Below are positions 1-9,443 of a stretch of 38,296 nt of DNA, in pieces. Source of the DNA: an uncultured Bacteroidales bacterium. Lineage in GTDB: Bacteria > Bacteroidota > Bacteroidia > Bacteroidales > P3. Below the pieces are notes generated by a model, which saw only the letters and a list, made by a program, of their open reading frames with translations, was not told where the DNA came from and did no database searches. Position numbers and translations under genes: made by a program. Each line of letters begins with the position of its first letter. Position 1 is the first letter of the stretch. The stretch lies in the NCBI GenBank assembly GCA_937915785.1, contig CALGGY010000042.1:1-38296 (forward strand). Direction: 5' to 3'.

Positions 1-50
1 AGTTGTGTTCAAAAATAACGTATTTTGCTGTTTTTTAGCAAATTATCCGA

Positions 51-2654
51 ATGAATCGGGCACTTCTCCACTGTTTTTCTGCCAGCATGTTCATTTTTTT
101 TAACTTGCGGAATTTAGGCGATACAAGAAGTGAGTATGATACAACAGGAAGTATAACCAGTGAGTGTCCGATTTTTGAGCAAGGGATGGGAACCCAACCC
201 AAAGAATTCCAATTTTGCGATAGCGTAAGTAATTTGATGGATTTTTGTTCTGGTGACAATTCATGGGTAAGGGAGTCGGTAATGGAGATGGTTCATGGTG
301 TTAATAATTTTAATGAGCTTATTTCGCGTATTCCAGATGGGCAGGCGAAGTATTCCTATTTGATGATGTATGTTTGCCTTATGGATTATTTAGCAAGTAA
401 TTGCAATTTGTATCGGGTTAAATTGTTTAAAGACCGTGGCATTGGTGTCAAACCGGTGGATATGATCATAGACATTGGCAATTCAAGAACTTCGGCGTTA
501 TTGTTTGAGGGGAATTTTACAAAAGTGGAAACGTTGGGTTTGCTTGATTTTGGGTCGCCCATAGGTGTAGATGGCAGATTGAATCGCTCGCAGGAGTCCT
601 TTGATATGAGAATCGCTTTCGACAAAGTGGACTTTGGCCCCAATAAATCAGGAAGCAAACAGTTTTGCTGGCCAAGTGTGGTTCGTTTGGGCGACGAGGC
701 CATAGCATTGACATATAGGACTATGAGCGCGGCGTTAGGTGTACAAGAATATTCCACATATTCAAGTCCGAAACGATATTTGTGGGACGAGAAACCAAGA
801 GAAAAAGAATGGAAGTGTGTGCCCCGCGACAATTCAACAAGACCAATATCGCCATGGATTAGCGGAGTGAGTGAGTTTTTCAATGAGGACGGCTCCATTA
901 ACCATGGAGGACGTGGCGCAGGCTGTAGATATTCGAGAAAAAGTCTCATGACTATGGCTTTTATGGAGATAGTTACTCAGGCGATAGTACAAATAAACAG
1001 TGAGGAATACCGCAAAGGTAAAGGTGATACAAGTATTCCAAGACAATTGCAAAAAATTGTTATGACATGCCCCACAGGTATGTCGAAAAGTGAGCAGAAA
1101 GCTTTTCACGAATGCCTTAAAGACGCTCTGTATGTTCTTTCCAAACAAGACAATCTCGGAATGGCTGATGTGAAAATAGTTCCCGACTTGGACAATGTGA
1201 ATGATGATAATCCCCAATGGATGTATGATGAGGCTACATGTTCACAGTTCGTGTATCTGTACAATTTGATGACTGAGACATATAAGAATTGCGAATCGGA
1301 ATTTTATCAAATATATGGCAAAGAAAGGAACGGAAAAAAGAATGTTGTTATTGGTTCGGTGGATATAGGTGCGGGTACAAGCGATGTGATGGTGTGCAGA
1401 TATGAATATGACAAGAGTTCAAGCTCAAAATTGAAGCCAGAGCCGTTGTTTTGGGACAGCTTCGACAAGGCTGGCGACGATATGCTGAACAATCTTATCT
1501 CGAATGTGCTTTTGCAGGGCGAGGATGGTCAGATAGAGCAAATGTTTGTCGACACTTTGCCAGATATTAGAGGCCGGATGCACCATTTTTTGGGACGTAA
1601 TCATGCTGCTCAAACTTATGCTGACCAGCAACTTAGGAGAGATTTCAATTTGCAGGTGCTGGTGCCTGTTATGTATGAATTTCTGAAGCTTTTGTCCGCT
1701 GGCGAGGGGTCAAAAGATCTGACTTATCAGGACATATTTTCAAAAATTGAGCCGAGCAGTGCTGTGATTGACAAGTTTAAGAACGTTTTTGGTTTTGACT
1801 TGAAGGACATCAAATGGAAGTATGACAAAACAGTTGTGTCGAAGTACATAACCCGTTCAATGGATGATTTGATACACATAGTGTCGGCAATACTCGCCTC
1901 GTTTGATTGTGACATAATTTTGCTGTCGGGTCGCCCAAGTTCGCTTGAGCCGATAAGGGATTTGTTTCTTAAATATATGCCTGTAGCCCCCAACAGGCTG
2001 ATATCTTTGAACAAGTGCCGTATGGAAAACTGGTACCCATTTTTAAATGCCACCTATAGAACGATAAATAATTCGAAAAGTATTGTACCCATTGGCGCGA
2101 TGCTGGGTTATCTGGCTTCCAACAAGGGCGGATACAACGGTTTCGCGTTGGACCTTTCGCTATTGGGGAGTAAGTTGGAACCCACCACAAGGTATTTCAA
2201 GGAGTATGGCGACAGGACAAATCATGAAAGTTTTATCACCCCCGCACAAAATCAGGGAAAGGTGGCCGGAATTACAAACTTTCCCATATTTATAGGTTCG
2301 GCTCAGTATGACAGCCCCGTTTATCCATATCGGCCATTTTACTTGTTGGATGTGAATTACGAGAGTATCAGGGCGGGGATAAAGAGCCAACATCCAGATT
2401 GGACAGAGGCACAACTCAAAAATCAGGAAGAATCTTACATCAACAGTATTACGCATAATACTCCTTTGACGGTGGAGATGTCGCGCCCCGACCCCGGTGA
2501 CGATATAGAGAAACTAATCATAGAAGATGTGCAAGACAATGATGGAAATCAGTTGCAGGCAGGGGATTTTAAGCTTGAGATACAGAGCCTTAACGATCCT
2601 GATTGCTACTGGCTTGATTCGGGAGTGTTTGAGATAAATATTGGAAACAAATAA
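51..2654 (+). CDS. SrfB-like actin/Hsp70-fold ATPase (5' end probably displaced by a frameshift)
   Basis: Large protein with the three nucleotide-binding signatures of the actin/Hsp70/sugar-kinase fold: phosphate-1 DIGNSRTSALLFEG (141-154), phosphate-2 DIGAGTSDV (438-446) and an adenosine-type motif DIILLSGRPSS (621-631). Order, spacing and overall size match the SrfB family, named from the Salmonella SsrB-regulated srfABC genes; a SrfC-like GTPase follows after 12 bases. It has no signal peptide or membrane segment, so it is probably cytoplasmic. The ATG at 51 is the first in this frame after a stop at 36-38, but its first ~17 residues look unnatural. Frame 2 is open from the window start to 103 and joins this frame naturally if one T is removed from the T8 run at 94-101. 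The true gene therefore probably starts left of the window. Family assignment is from motifs and synteny, not a search. Confidence 0.72.
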   Translation: MNRALLHCFSASMFIFFNLRNLGDTRSEYDTTGSITSECPIFEQGMGTQPKEFQFCDSVSNLMDFCSGDNSWVRESVMEMVHGVNNFNELISRIPDGQAKYSYLMMYVCLMDYLASNCNLYRVKLFKDRGIGVKPVDMIIDIGNSRTSALLFEGNFTKVETLGLLDFGSPIGVDGRLNRSQESFDMRIAFDKVDFGPNKSGSKQFCWPSVVRLGDEAIALTYRTMSAALGVQEYSTYSSPKRYLWDEKPREKEWKCVPRDNSTRPISPWISGVSEFFNEDGSINHGGRGAGCRYSRKSLMTMAFMEIVTQAIVQINSEEYRKGKGDTSIPRQLQKIVMTCPTGMSKSEQKAFHECLKDALYVLSKQDNLGMADVKIVPDLDNVNDDNPQWMYDEATCSQFVYLYNLMTETYKNCESEFYQIYGKERNGKKNVVIGSVDIGAGTSDVMVCRYEYDKSSSSKLKPEPLFWDSFDKAGDDMLNNLISNVLLQGEDGQIEQMFVDTLPDIRGRMHHFLGRNHAAQTYADQQLRRDFNLQVLVPVMYEFLKLLSAGEGSKDLTYQDIFSKIEPSSAVIDKFKNVFGFDLKDIKWKYDKTVVSKYITRSMDDLIHIVSAILASFDCDIILLSGRPSSLEPIRDLFLKYMPVAPNRLISLNKCRMENWYPFLNATYRTINNSKSIVPIGAMLGYLASNKGGYNGFALDLSLLGSKLEPTTRYFKEYGDRTNHESFITPAQNQGKVAGITNFPIFIGSAQYDSPVYPYRPFYLLDVNYESIRAGIKSQHPDWTEAQLKNQEESYINSITHNTPLTVEMSRPDPGDDIEKLIIEDVQDNDGNQLQAGDFKLEIQSLNDPDCYWLDSGVFEINIGNK

Positions 2655-2666
2655 TGCTTAAAAACA

Positions 2667-5459
2667 GTGAAAATGAGTGAAATTGACGACACTTTGAATT
2701 TGGTGGACAAAGCGGCGGGTTTTGATAAAGATCATAGCGGTTTCGTTAAAAACACCAATTACAGGTCTAAACTGATTGATATCCGCAAGGAGTTGCGCAA
2801 GCTAAAGTTTGCTACCGACGAGAATTGTTCCGTGGCCGTATTCGGCGAGAGCCAAGTTGGCAAGTCGTATCTTGTCACAGCATTGCTGTCAGAGCCCAAT
2901 ACTCCATTTTGTGTAAAAAATGGCGACGAGTCATACAATTTTAAAGACGAGATAAATCCCTCAGAAAGAGGCAGCCAGATAGAGGCTACAGGTGTGGTTA
3001 CCCGTTTTACGGCCCGCAACGCCTCGATGCCAGAAGGCTATCTTCGGGTCCAGCTGCTGTCGCTTGCCGACCTTATCCTGATTATGGCGGAAGCATACTA
3101 CAACCAAGTGGATAGGAATATGAGGGATGCTACGGAAACGATGTATAGTATACAGAGCATATTAGACAGCGTAACAACAACAGCGGAAAATAAAAAACCA
3201 CTTCTCGACGAGGTTGATGTGGCTAATGTTGAGGAATATTTGAGAAAAATGCGTGGCAACAATTTGGACACGTTGTTCTCCACCAATTATTTCAGGTTCC
3301 TCATGTCAAATGTGAGGGCACTAAGCGAAGGCGACATTGTTTCGCTGATAAAAATGTTGTGGAACGACAATGCTGATTTTAATGATTTGTTCGACGAGTT
3401 GCTTGCCATCTATAGAAAAGTGGATTTTGCCGACGAATTGTATGTGGAGTTTGGCGCCGTGCTGAAAAAAAATGGGACTTTGCTTGATGTGGCGCTTCTC
3501 GATGATTTGAGGTCAAACAGGCAATACACACCAGAGAGCTTTAATCCGGAAGCAAATGTAAAACTCAAGAGTGGCAGTACCCTATCCATAGCCAAGAAGT
3601 ATCTTAGCGCATTAACGGCAGAAATAAGCATACCAATAGACACTTCGAAAGTGGGAGACAGAAAGTTTTTGAACGATTTGGACATATTGGATTTTCCGGG
3701 ACTGAAACCCGATAACGTCCGCAAAGAAAATGAACTGAAAGTGGGCAAAAATCTCACAACAGTTTACCGCCGAGGAAAAGTTACATATCTTTTCAACAAA
3801 TATTCCAGCTCTAAGCGGATAAGCGCACTGCTGTTCTGCCACAACAACAACGACAGCAAAGCCTGCACAAACGGGCCTGTACTGAAAGAATGGGTGAACA
3901 GCAATATAGCCGCGACCCCGGAAGAAAGGGGGATTTTTGTCGGAAAGACAGGCATATCGCCATTGTTCATTGTAAACACTTGGTTCAACAAAGACCTCGA
4001 ATATCAGAACGAAACTCCCGACTCCGACTTGGACAACAGGTGGCAGCGCCGTTTTAAATTAGTACTGTACAAAGATGTCCTTCAGGCCGAAGGCTACAGC
4101 GACCACTGGTTCAACAAATGGACCGAGTCGCAGGCCGGTTTCCAGAATATGTATATGCTGAGAGATTTTGACTACTCTCGCCAAATATTCGATGGCTACG
4201 ACCCCAATAGTCGCACTCCGGAGACAGAACTGCATATATACGCCAGTTATCCGGATTTTATGGATCGGCTGAAAGAGTCTTTCGTAAACAATGATTTTGT
4301 AAAGGAGCATTTTGCTGACCCGATCAAGGCATGGCAAGATTCCGCCACTGCCGGCAACGATGGCACAAAGGCCATAATAAACGGGCTGAACGTGCTTTCG
4401 CCAAACGTGAAAGCGGCACGAACAGAAAAATTCGGCAAGGATCACAAAAATCTGAAATCTCAGCTTGAGATCCTGCTGAAACAAGAATATCATTCCGACG
4501 ACCATCATGAGAGAGTGAAAAAGGCAAGAAAAGATGCTGCAACTATCCGTAGAGAGATTAGGAAATCGGGAGAACAAAATCCATTCCTTTGGGGAAAACT
4601 GATTGACGAGCTGATGATACCAAGCTCTAAAATATATAATTGTATATTTGAAATAGTGCATGCCGGAACAGACCGCCGTACAGGGAGGGAGGAAGACTTG
4701 TTTAACAAAGCCGGACTCGCCACAGAGGAGTCGAGGGAGTATAACATTGATAGGCTAAAGATAGAATTATTAGTGGATACCGAGCAGGAGGTGATGGATG
4801 AATTGGAAAACGAGGGGATAGATTTTGACAGACTGCTGGGAATTAAGCAAATGGCACCTACCATGGCACAGAAAATGGTGGAAAGGTTTGAACAATTGTG
4901 GAAAAATGATTTTATGGCTTCGGTGTCGGCAAAAACAAGGGATCAGTTTCAATGCATTGATTTGTTGCAATACTACCTTTTCGCATTGTACGACACGTTG
5001 GAGATGAACAATGTGCTGGCCAATGAAATTGTTTGTTTTATCGGACAGATAAGTGAAGATAGTCTTCCGGGGGTTATATCGGAATGCTTGGCTGAAAAAA
5101 TCAATTCTTTTGTAGAGTCATTTGGATACAACGGTTTTATTTCCGAAGAGAGTAAAGAAAATATTCAGGCACAAAATTTGGATTATAAATTGAATTTGGA
5201 ATTCAACTTGGTTGACGACTTGCCGTCTTTGGGGGTCAATGAAACTATCCGCCTTTTGGAAAAATATGAAAATAGGTTGCCAGCGACAGATGCTGAACAT
5301 CAAGAACGTGATCGTCTGCCCGAAATACATAATGAAAAAAAATGGAACCAAAGAATGATAGCGGCTTTTATTATAAGTTGCGATTTGCCAAGATATGACA
5401 TCAATGCCAATGCCGAGCTTGGAGAATTGTTGAACGAGTTTGAGAAAATAATAGAATAG
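2667..5459 (+). CDS. SrfC-like large GTPase (dynamin-like P-loop protein)
   Basis: A 930-residue cytoplasmic protein with a G-domain near its N-terminus. Walker A/G1 is GESQVGKS (60-67), a G3 DxxG motif lies in DILDFPG (339-345, D342/G345), and FIVNTWFNKD (around 434-443) may contribute G4. A long insertion lies between G1 and G3, and a mostly helical charged region fills residues ~600-930, as in dynamin-like or SrfC-type 'putative virulence factor' GTPases. It lies 12 bases after the SrfB-like gene and 6 bases before the next gene. Two starts are close: GTG at 2667 and ATG at 2673, the latter being as likely. The SrfC name rests on pairing with SrfB plus the P-loop; another large GTPase family is possible. 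Nothing suggests secretion. Confidence 0.68.
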   Translation: MKMSEIDDTLNLVDKAAGFDKDHSGFVKNTNYRSKLIDIRKELRKLKFATDENCSVAVFGESQVGKSYLVTALLSEPNTPFCVKNGDESYNFKDEINPSERGSQIEATGVVTRFTARNASMPEGYLRVQLLSLADLILIMAEAYYNQVDRNMRDATETMYSIQSILDSVTTTAENKKPLLDEVDVANVEEYLRKMRGNNLDTLFSTNYFRFLMSNVRALSEGDIVSLIKMLWNDNADFNDLFDELLAIYRKVDFADELYVEFGAVLKKNGTLLDVALLDDLRSNRQYTPESFNPEANVKLKSGSTLSIAKKYLSALTAEISIPIDTSKVGDRKFLNDLDILDFPGLKPDNVRKENELKVGKNLTTVYRRGKVTYLFNKYSSSKRISALLFCHNNNDSKACTNGPVLKEWVNSNIAATPEERGIFVGKTGISPLFIVNTWFNKDLEYQNETPDSDLDNRWQRRFKLVLYKDVLQAEGYSDHWFNKWTESQAGFQNMYMLRDFDYSRQIFDGYDPNSRTPETELHIYASYPDFMDRLKESFVNNDFVKEHFADPIKAWQDSATAGNDGTKAIINGLNVLSPNVKAARTEKFGKDHKNLKSQLEILLKQEYHSDDHHERVKKARKDAATIRREIRKSGEQNPFLWGKLIDELMIPSSKIYNCIFEIVHAGTDRRTGREEDLFNKAGLATEESREYNIDRLKIELLVDTEQEVMDELENEGIDFDRLLGIKQMAPTMAQKMVERFEQLWKNDFMASVSAKTRDQFQCIDLLQYYLFALYDTLEMNNVLANEIVCFIGQISEDSLPGVISECLAEKINSFVESFGYNGFISEESKENIQAQNLDYKLNLEFNLVDDLPSLGVNETIRLLEKYENRLPATDAEHQERDRLPEIHNEKKWNQRMIAAFIISCDLPRYDINANAELGELLNEFEKIIE

Positions 5460-5465
5460 ATTGGA

Positions 5466-7127
5466 ATGGATATGAAAAAGATATGTACAATCGATCTGCG
5501 TGATTTCACTCCGAAGTATATAGGGGAGTACCCTTTTTATGAGCGAATAGATGAGGTGCGTAATGTGTTTTCAAGGTTCGTTTCGGATTGGGATTTCGAC
5601 AAGTGTTTTGCCCGTCCCAAGCTTGTGGGCAATTTTCTGGAATGGTTTGTGGTGAATGCCGACGATACGTCTGTCGCCTTCAAGCTGTCCGACAGCGGCA
5701 CCGAATTCAAAAAGTACAATGACCAGTACAAAGCAATTAAGCAAGCCATTGCCGACGCAATATCCTCTGCTCCCGATAGTCAAAAGGAATTCCTTGCACC
5801 CTTAATTCAGAACGGGGAGGATGCCATGACTTATGTGGTGAATGGCCATGTGCTGTTCGGAGTCTGGGGCGTTTCGAAAAGATCAGACAGGCCTTTGGAG
5901 ACTTTGATTATCGATTCGGGAGACCATCCTATCTATACTATAAAATACACTGTGAAAGGTCAAGGTAAAGTGGAGCGCGAGTCGTACCAACGTGAATATG
6001 GCTGGACTATAAGTGATGAAAGCGACGTTCCGAAAGTAACCCCTGCACAAGGATTTTATTTCGCACGGTGGGAGCCATCAATGCCTCAAGGCAAAACAGT
6101 TACATCCGATATGGAGTTTGTGGCTGTGTGCGAGCCGGTAGACGAAGAACCCGACAGTGCCGAACAAAAGCCCATACCCCCCGACATTGAGGAAAACGAT
6201 GAAGCCGTGTACAGTGTTCGTTTTGTGTCGGACGATGGTGGCGAAATTTTGGGACGGAGTGAGTACTCTAAAAAGCATGGCGAAACCGTATCCGAAAGCG
6301 AAGTCCCGGAGGTGCAGCCGCAAGATGGTTATGAATTTGTCGGATGGGACAAGGACCCCAACAACCACACCGTAACCCAAGACGTGGATTTCGTGGCCCA
6401 ATACCGTAAAATTCCATACGATGTGCGTTTCAACGGCGGTGAGAACGGTCGAATCGAAGGACAGAACCACTATACCAAGTATTATGGCGACAGTGTGGAC
6501 GAAAACGAAATACCCAATGTTGAACCCAATGAAGGCTTTGAATTTGCCGGCTGGGATAGGGATCCGGCAAGCGAAACCATTACTGGCGATACTGAATTTG
6601 TAGCTCGGTATAACGCTGTAAAACTCCCTTGGTGGAAACGGATGCGAGGCTGCCTCAACTGGCTGCTGTTGCTATTGTTGTTAGCGCTTATTGGTTTGTT
6701 GTTGTGGTATTTGTTTGGCCGGCATTATATGAATTTCTGCGGATGCGATTGCGAGCAGCAAGTGGTGGTAATACCTTCGAATAACGACAACAACAACCAG
6801 CTGCCCGGCAACACTCAGCCTCAGGTGCGGCCTTGCAACGCGCAGGTGAAATCGGGTGGCGACGAGGGATATGTTGGCGTGTTCGACATGGGGCAACAGT
6901 CGGGGTCGTTCGTTTTTCAATACAATACGCAAGTTGTACCCGACTCCATTGTCATACACGATGGAAGTAGCGTGAAAGACAAAGTCGTATTTAACTATTC
7001 GGGAAGCACATACAACTCGGCACCAACTGCGGTGGTCAATTTCACCAAAGGTAAAGTTACCGTGGAGGTGATGAGCCTTGGCGACGGCACATGGTGGGAG
7101 TTTTTGGTAAACTGTCCTCAAAACTGA
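5466..7127 (+). CDS. Single-pass membrane protein with three InlB-type (Listeria-Bacteroides) repeats
   Basis: A 553-residue protein in four parts: an N-terminal domain (1-150) I do not recognise; three ~70-residue repeats (about 154-223, 247-314, 317-384) of the Listeria-Bacteroides/InlB B-repeat type, each ending in an aromatic-W-D/E stretch then FVA; a hydrophobic Leu-rich helix (397-418); and a C-terminal beta-rich domain (about 450-553). There is no signal peptide. The basic patch just before the helix (KRMR, 391-394) predicts N-terminus in the cytoplasm and C-terminus in the periplasm. An Asn/Gln-rich linker follows the helix. It is spaced 6 bases from the GTPase gene before it and 5 bases from the peptidase gene after it, so it is very likely co-translated. 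I infer a scaffold or signalling role; no enzymatic motif was seen. Confidence 0.75.
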   Translation: MDMKKICTIDLRDFTPKYIGEYPFYERIDEVRNVFSRFVSDWDFDKCFARPKLVGNFLEWFVVNADDTSVAFKLSDSGTEFKKYNDQYKAIKQAIADAISSAPDSQKEFLAPLIQNGEDAMTYVVNGHVLFGVWGVSKRSDRPLETLIIDSGDHPIYTIKYTVKGQGKVERESYQREYGWTISDESDVPKVTPAQGFYFARWEPSMPQGKTVTSDMEFVAVCEPVDEEPDSAEQKPIPPDIEENDEAVYSVRFVSDDGGEILGRSEYSKKHGETVSESEVPEVQPQDGYEFVGWDKDPNNHTVTQDVDFVAQYRKIPYDVRFNGGENGRIEGQNHYTKYYGDSVDENEIPNVEPNEGFEFAGWDRDPASETITGDTEFVARYNAVKLPWWKRMRGCLNWLLLLLLLALIGLLLWYLFGRHYMNFCGCDCEQQVVVIPSNNDNNNQLPGNTQPQVRPCNAQVKSGGDEGYVGVFDMGQQSGSFVFQYNTQVVPDSIVIHDGSSVKDKVVFNYSGSTYNSAPTAVVNFTKGKVTVEVMSLGDGTWWEFLVNCPQN

Positions 7128-7132
7128 TTACT

Positions 7133-8074
7133 ATGGCTACAAATAACAAAAAAAACAAAGTTAGCAAAAGAAACGAGGACGTCGCAACAGCTGTGAAAAT
7201 ACTCGCGGCGATAGCCATGTTGTTGATACTTATATGTTTTGTGAAGACGTGCAGCTATTGCCGTCAGTACCAGCAAAACGTTGTGGTGCTGAACGACCAA
7301 ACAGGTTACTTGCCAGAAAACGAGGACTGGGACCGCATACCCGAAGTTGTGCCTCCATACAACGATGAGGACACCACCAACCTGCCTTCCCAAGTGTCGC
7401 TCGAACCATTTTTCCCCCCTATTGGTGACCAAGGCAAAAAAGGCACCTGCGTGGCTTGGGCTGTGGGATACAACCTCAAAACAGCCCTCAACGCACTGGA
7501 AAACCATTGGACCGCTAATCAGCTGCAAATTCCGCAAAACCAGACATCCCCCAAAGACTTATGGTACGGGATCGACGACAATGTCAAAGGTCCCAATTGT
7601 TCGGGCTCGGTTTTCGAGGCGGCTTTTGTCGCCCTGCAAACTCGTGGTGCCGCCTCCATGGCAATGTCCGACGCCACCAATTTCCAAAACTGTAACGGAA
7701 CCTTCATAGGAGATAGCAGCAATCGGATTGAAACTTTCGGAAGGCTTGCGTCGGTATCCGTCGGCAGTGTCAAAGCCTACCTCAACGATTCGGTGCCGCT
7801 GGTGTGTGGAGCGCGCGTTGGCATGCGGTTTCTCAGCTGCAATTCGTCCGATGTGATAAAAAACGATGTTTCGGGTTATTCCGGTCCCCATGCTTTCCAT
7901 GCTATGGCTTTGGTTGGCTACAACGATTCCTTGCACGCCTTCCGTGTGCGCAACTCGTGGGGTACGGCATGGGGCGACCAAGGCAGTGCTTGGGTGGACT
8001 ACGATTTCTTCAAAAACGATTTCTGTTTTGTGGTTTTTGTGGCAAAAAATATGCAAAAACCCACTGTGGCATAG
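7133..8074 (+). CDS. Membrane-anchored papain-like (C1 family) cysteine peptidase
   Basis: A 313-residue protein. The ATG at 7133 is preferred over the in-frame ATG at 7091, which lies inside the preceding gene. A short Lys-rich N-terminus (KKNKVSKR) precedes one membrane helix (about 22-37), which predicts a periplasmic catalytic domain. The full papain set is present: oxyanion Gln100 and nucleophile Cys106 in GDQGKKGTCVAWA, His256 in HAMALVGYND, and Asn274 in RVRNSWGTAWGD. No clear propeptide is seen; about 50 residues separate the helix from the catalytic domain, so zymogen control is uncertain. Sitting between membrane proteins of the operon, it probably processes a component or target of the same system. 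The substrate cannot be read from sequence. Confidence 0.9.
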   Translation: MATNNKKNKVSKRNEDVATAVKILAAIAMLLILICFVKTCSYCRQYQQNVVVLNDQTGYLPENEDWDRIPEVVPPYNDEDTTNLPSQVSLEPFFPPIGDQGKKGTCVAWAVGYNLKTALNALENHWTANQLQIPQNQTSPKDLWYGIDDNVKGPNCSGSVFEAAFVALQTRGAASMAMSDATNFQNCNGTFIGDSSNRIETFGRLASVSVGSVKAYLNDSVPLVCGARVGMRFLSCNSSDVIKNDVSGYSGPHAFHAMALVGYNDSLHAFRVRNSWGTAWGDQGSAWVDYDFFKNDFCFVVFVAKNMQKPTVA

Positions 8075-8097
8075 TAAAAAAATATAAATAATCTGAA

Positions 8098-8985
8098 ATG
8101 AATAAAAGAAACATTCTTCAATTTAGGCATAAACCGAAGCTCTGCTGGGGTATGGTTATAGCTCTGGCGATTTTGGTTTTGTACTCATATCCCGCTTTTA
8201 TGGGATACTACCTTTATGAGAAAGGCAACCTTGTCAAGGCATTGGCAATGCTTGCTATTTTCCTTGTGCTGATGATAGCAGCTGTTTACATGATGTGTAT
8301 TGCCAAAGCCAACAAAGGCAAACTTTGGGTACGGAGATCTGTTTTCTTATTATGCTGCGTGCTGTTGGCAGGGCTGCTACTTGTGTCGGGACGTTTTTTT
8401 AACGGTTATATGGCACTCGTTGGCGAACGGGACGAATTGAAAAACAATGTGGAAACAATAGTGAAAGACGCAGGCCAGATGGATGCCGAATACGACACCT
8501 ATGTGCAGCAGCGCGTGGATGATTATATCGACTTCGAGAGTGGCAATCCCGATGCCGCCTTGCTTGCCAAAAGCCTTAAATCACACCTTGCCCCACCCAG
8601 TTTGAGTGATATAAGAGACGACCGTAAACATTGGCTTCAAAATATCGAAGGTATGACGGTGTTCAATGTCAGTTTCCCTTCCAATCTCAATTTACTGAAA
8701 GGTGTTATTGCCGATTGGGAGGAACAGTACCAACAGCTGTCCGACATCGGTTACGGCGACCAATACCAAACATTCAAATATTCTCAGGCTGGCAATTCTA
8801 TTGCCAATTTGTGGAAAAAAGTGAAGAATCCGCCGATATCTTGGGTTGCGATTCTGGCCGCCTTCATTTGTGCGGTTATTATGGTTTGGACCCCATGGCT
8901 GGTTACAGACCCCACTCCGGCCGAACCGCTTTTCTCATGCAAAAAAAATAATTCAGACGATAGTAATGGACCAACTGTGATATAA
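8098..8985 (+). CDS. Four-helix integral membrane protein of unknown function
   Basis: A 295-residue protein I do not recognise. Hydrophobic segments lie at about 16-40, 47-68, 81-99 and 246-268. A soluble loop of ~145 residues (about 100-245), rich in Asp, Glu and Gln, sits between helices 3 and 4. Basic residues before helix 1 (KRNILQFRHKPK) and between helices 2 and 3 (KANKGKLWVRR) place both on the cytoplasmic side, so the large loop is probably periplasmic. It follows the peptidase gene by 23 bases and precedes the next ORF by 23 bases, so it belongs to the same transcript. A role as the membrane platform of the operon is inference only. Confidence 0.7.
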   Translation: MNKRNILQFRHKPKLCWGMVIALAILVLYSYPAFMGYYLYEKGNLVKALAMLAIFLVLMIAAVYMMCIAKANKGKLWVRRSVFLLCCVLLAGLLLVSGRFFNGYMALVGERDELKNNVETIVKDAGQMDAEYDTYVQQRVDDYIDFESGNPDAALLAKSLKSHLAPPSLSDIRDDRKHWLQNIEGMTVFNVSFPSNLNLLKGVIADWEEQYQQLSDIGYGDQYQTFKYSQAGNSIANLWKKVKNPPISWVAILAAFICAVIMVWTPWLVTDPTPAEPLFSCKKNNSDDSNGPTVI

Positions 8986-9008
8986 ATATAAAAATATATA
9001 ATAAAAAC

Positions 9009-9443
9009 ATGCCAACAATAGATCAAATTTTAAACTCATGCAACACTATTCCCAAACAAGCATTGGCAAAGTATGTTTTGGGGATGGTTGAAATACAGAA
9101 CGGTGGTGTTATAACACCGCAAAAATTGGCCGATGCAGGCTTGGATCCACTCGTTTTGAGCGCTCTGGAGTCCGAAGTTTATACCAAGGCCACAACAGGA
9201 AACAAAGAAGATTTTTATAGAAAATACCTCGATTACTATGCTCAGGGGACTCCAAACTACAACGCCGGTCATTTTAACGATGTTCAGAACAAACTGAATA
9301 CATTGGTGCAGGGAAGGCAACTCCAGGCTTGGCAAGATATACAGAATTTCCAAGCACAGGTGCTGAACAATATTCCCCAAGGTGCCAATTGCCAAACCAT
9401 TGGACATTGGACAGTGCTGGCCGCAGGCAGACAGGGAAAATAA
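9009..9443 (+). CDS. N-terminal part of a split repeat-GTPase protein (144-residue ORF)
   Basis: A 144-residue ORF, helical and without a signal peptide. Its last residues (HWTVLAAGRQGK) look like the start of a helical W...YP-type repeat. The rest of that repeat (NNLQMLRNYISDYPND) is encoded next in the +1 frame, where the following ORF overlaps by 62 bases. Adding one A to the AAAA at 9437-9440 joins the two ORFs into one gene of about 637 codons. The simplest reading is one gene (9009-10923) interrupted by a one-base deletion or sequencing error. A separate small protein made by translational coupling is the alternative. The first ~110 residues resemble nothing I can name. Confidence 0.6.
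   Translation: MPTIDQILNSCNTIPKQALAKYVLGMVEIQNGGVITPQKLADAGLDPLVLSALESEVYTKATTGNKEDFYRKYLDYYAQGTPNYNAGHFNDVQNKLNTLVQGRQLQAWQDIQNFQAQVLNNIPQGANCQTIGHWTVLAAGRQGK

Noticed and set aside
7091..7132. Earlier ATG for the cysteine peptidase
   Set aside because: It lies inside the preceding gene and adds residues with no signal; 7133 gives the natural basic head and membrane helix.
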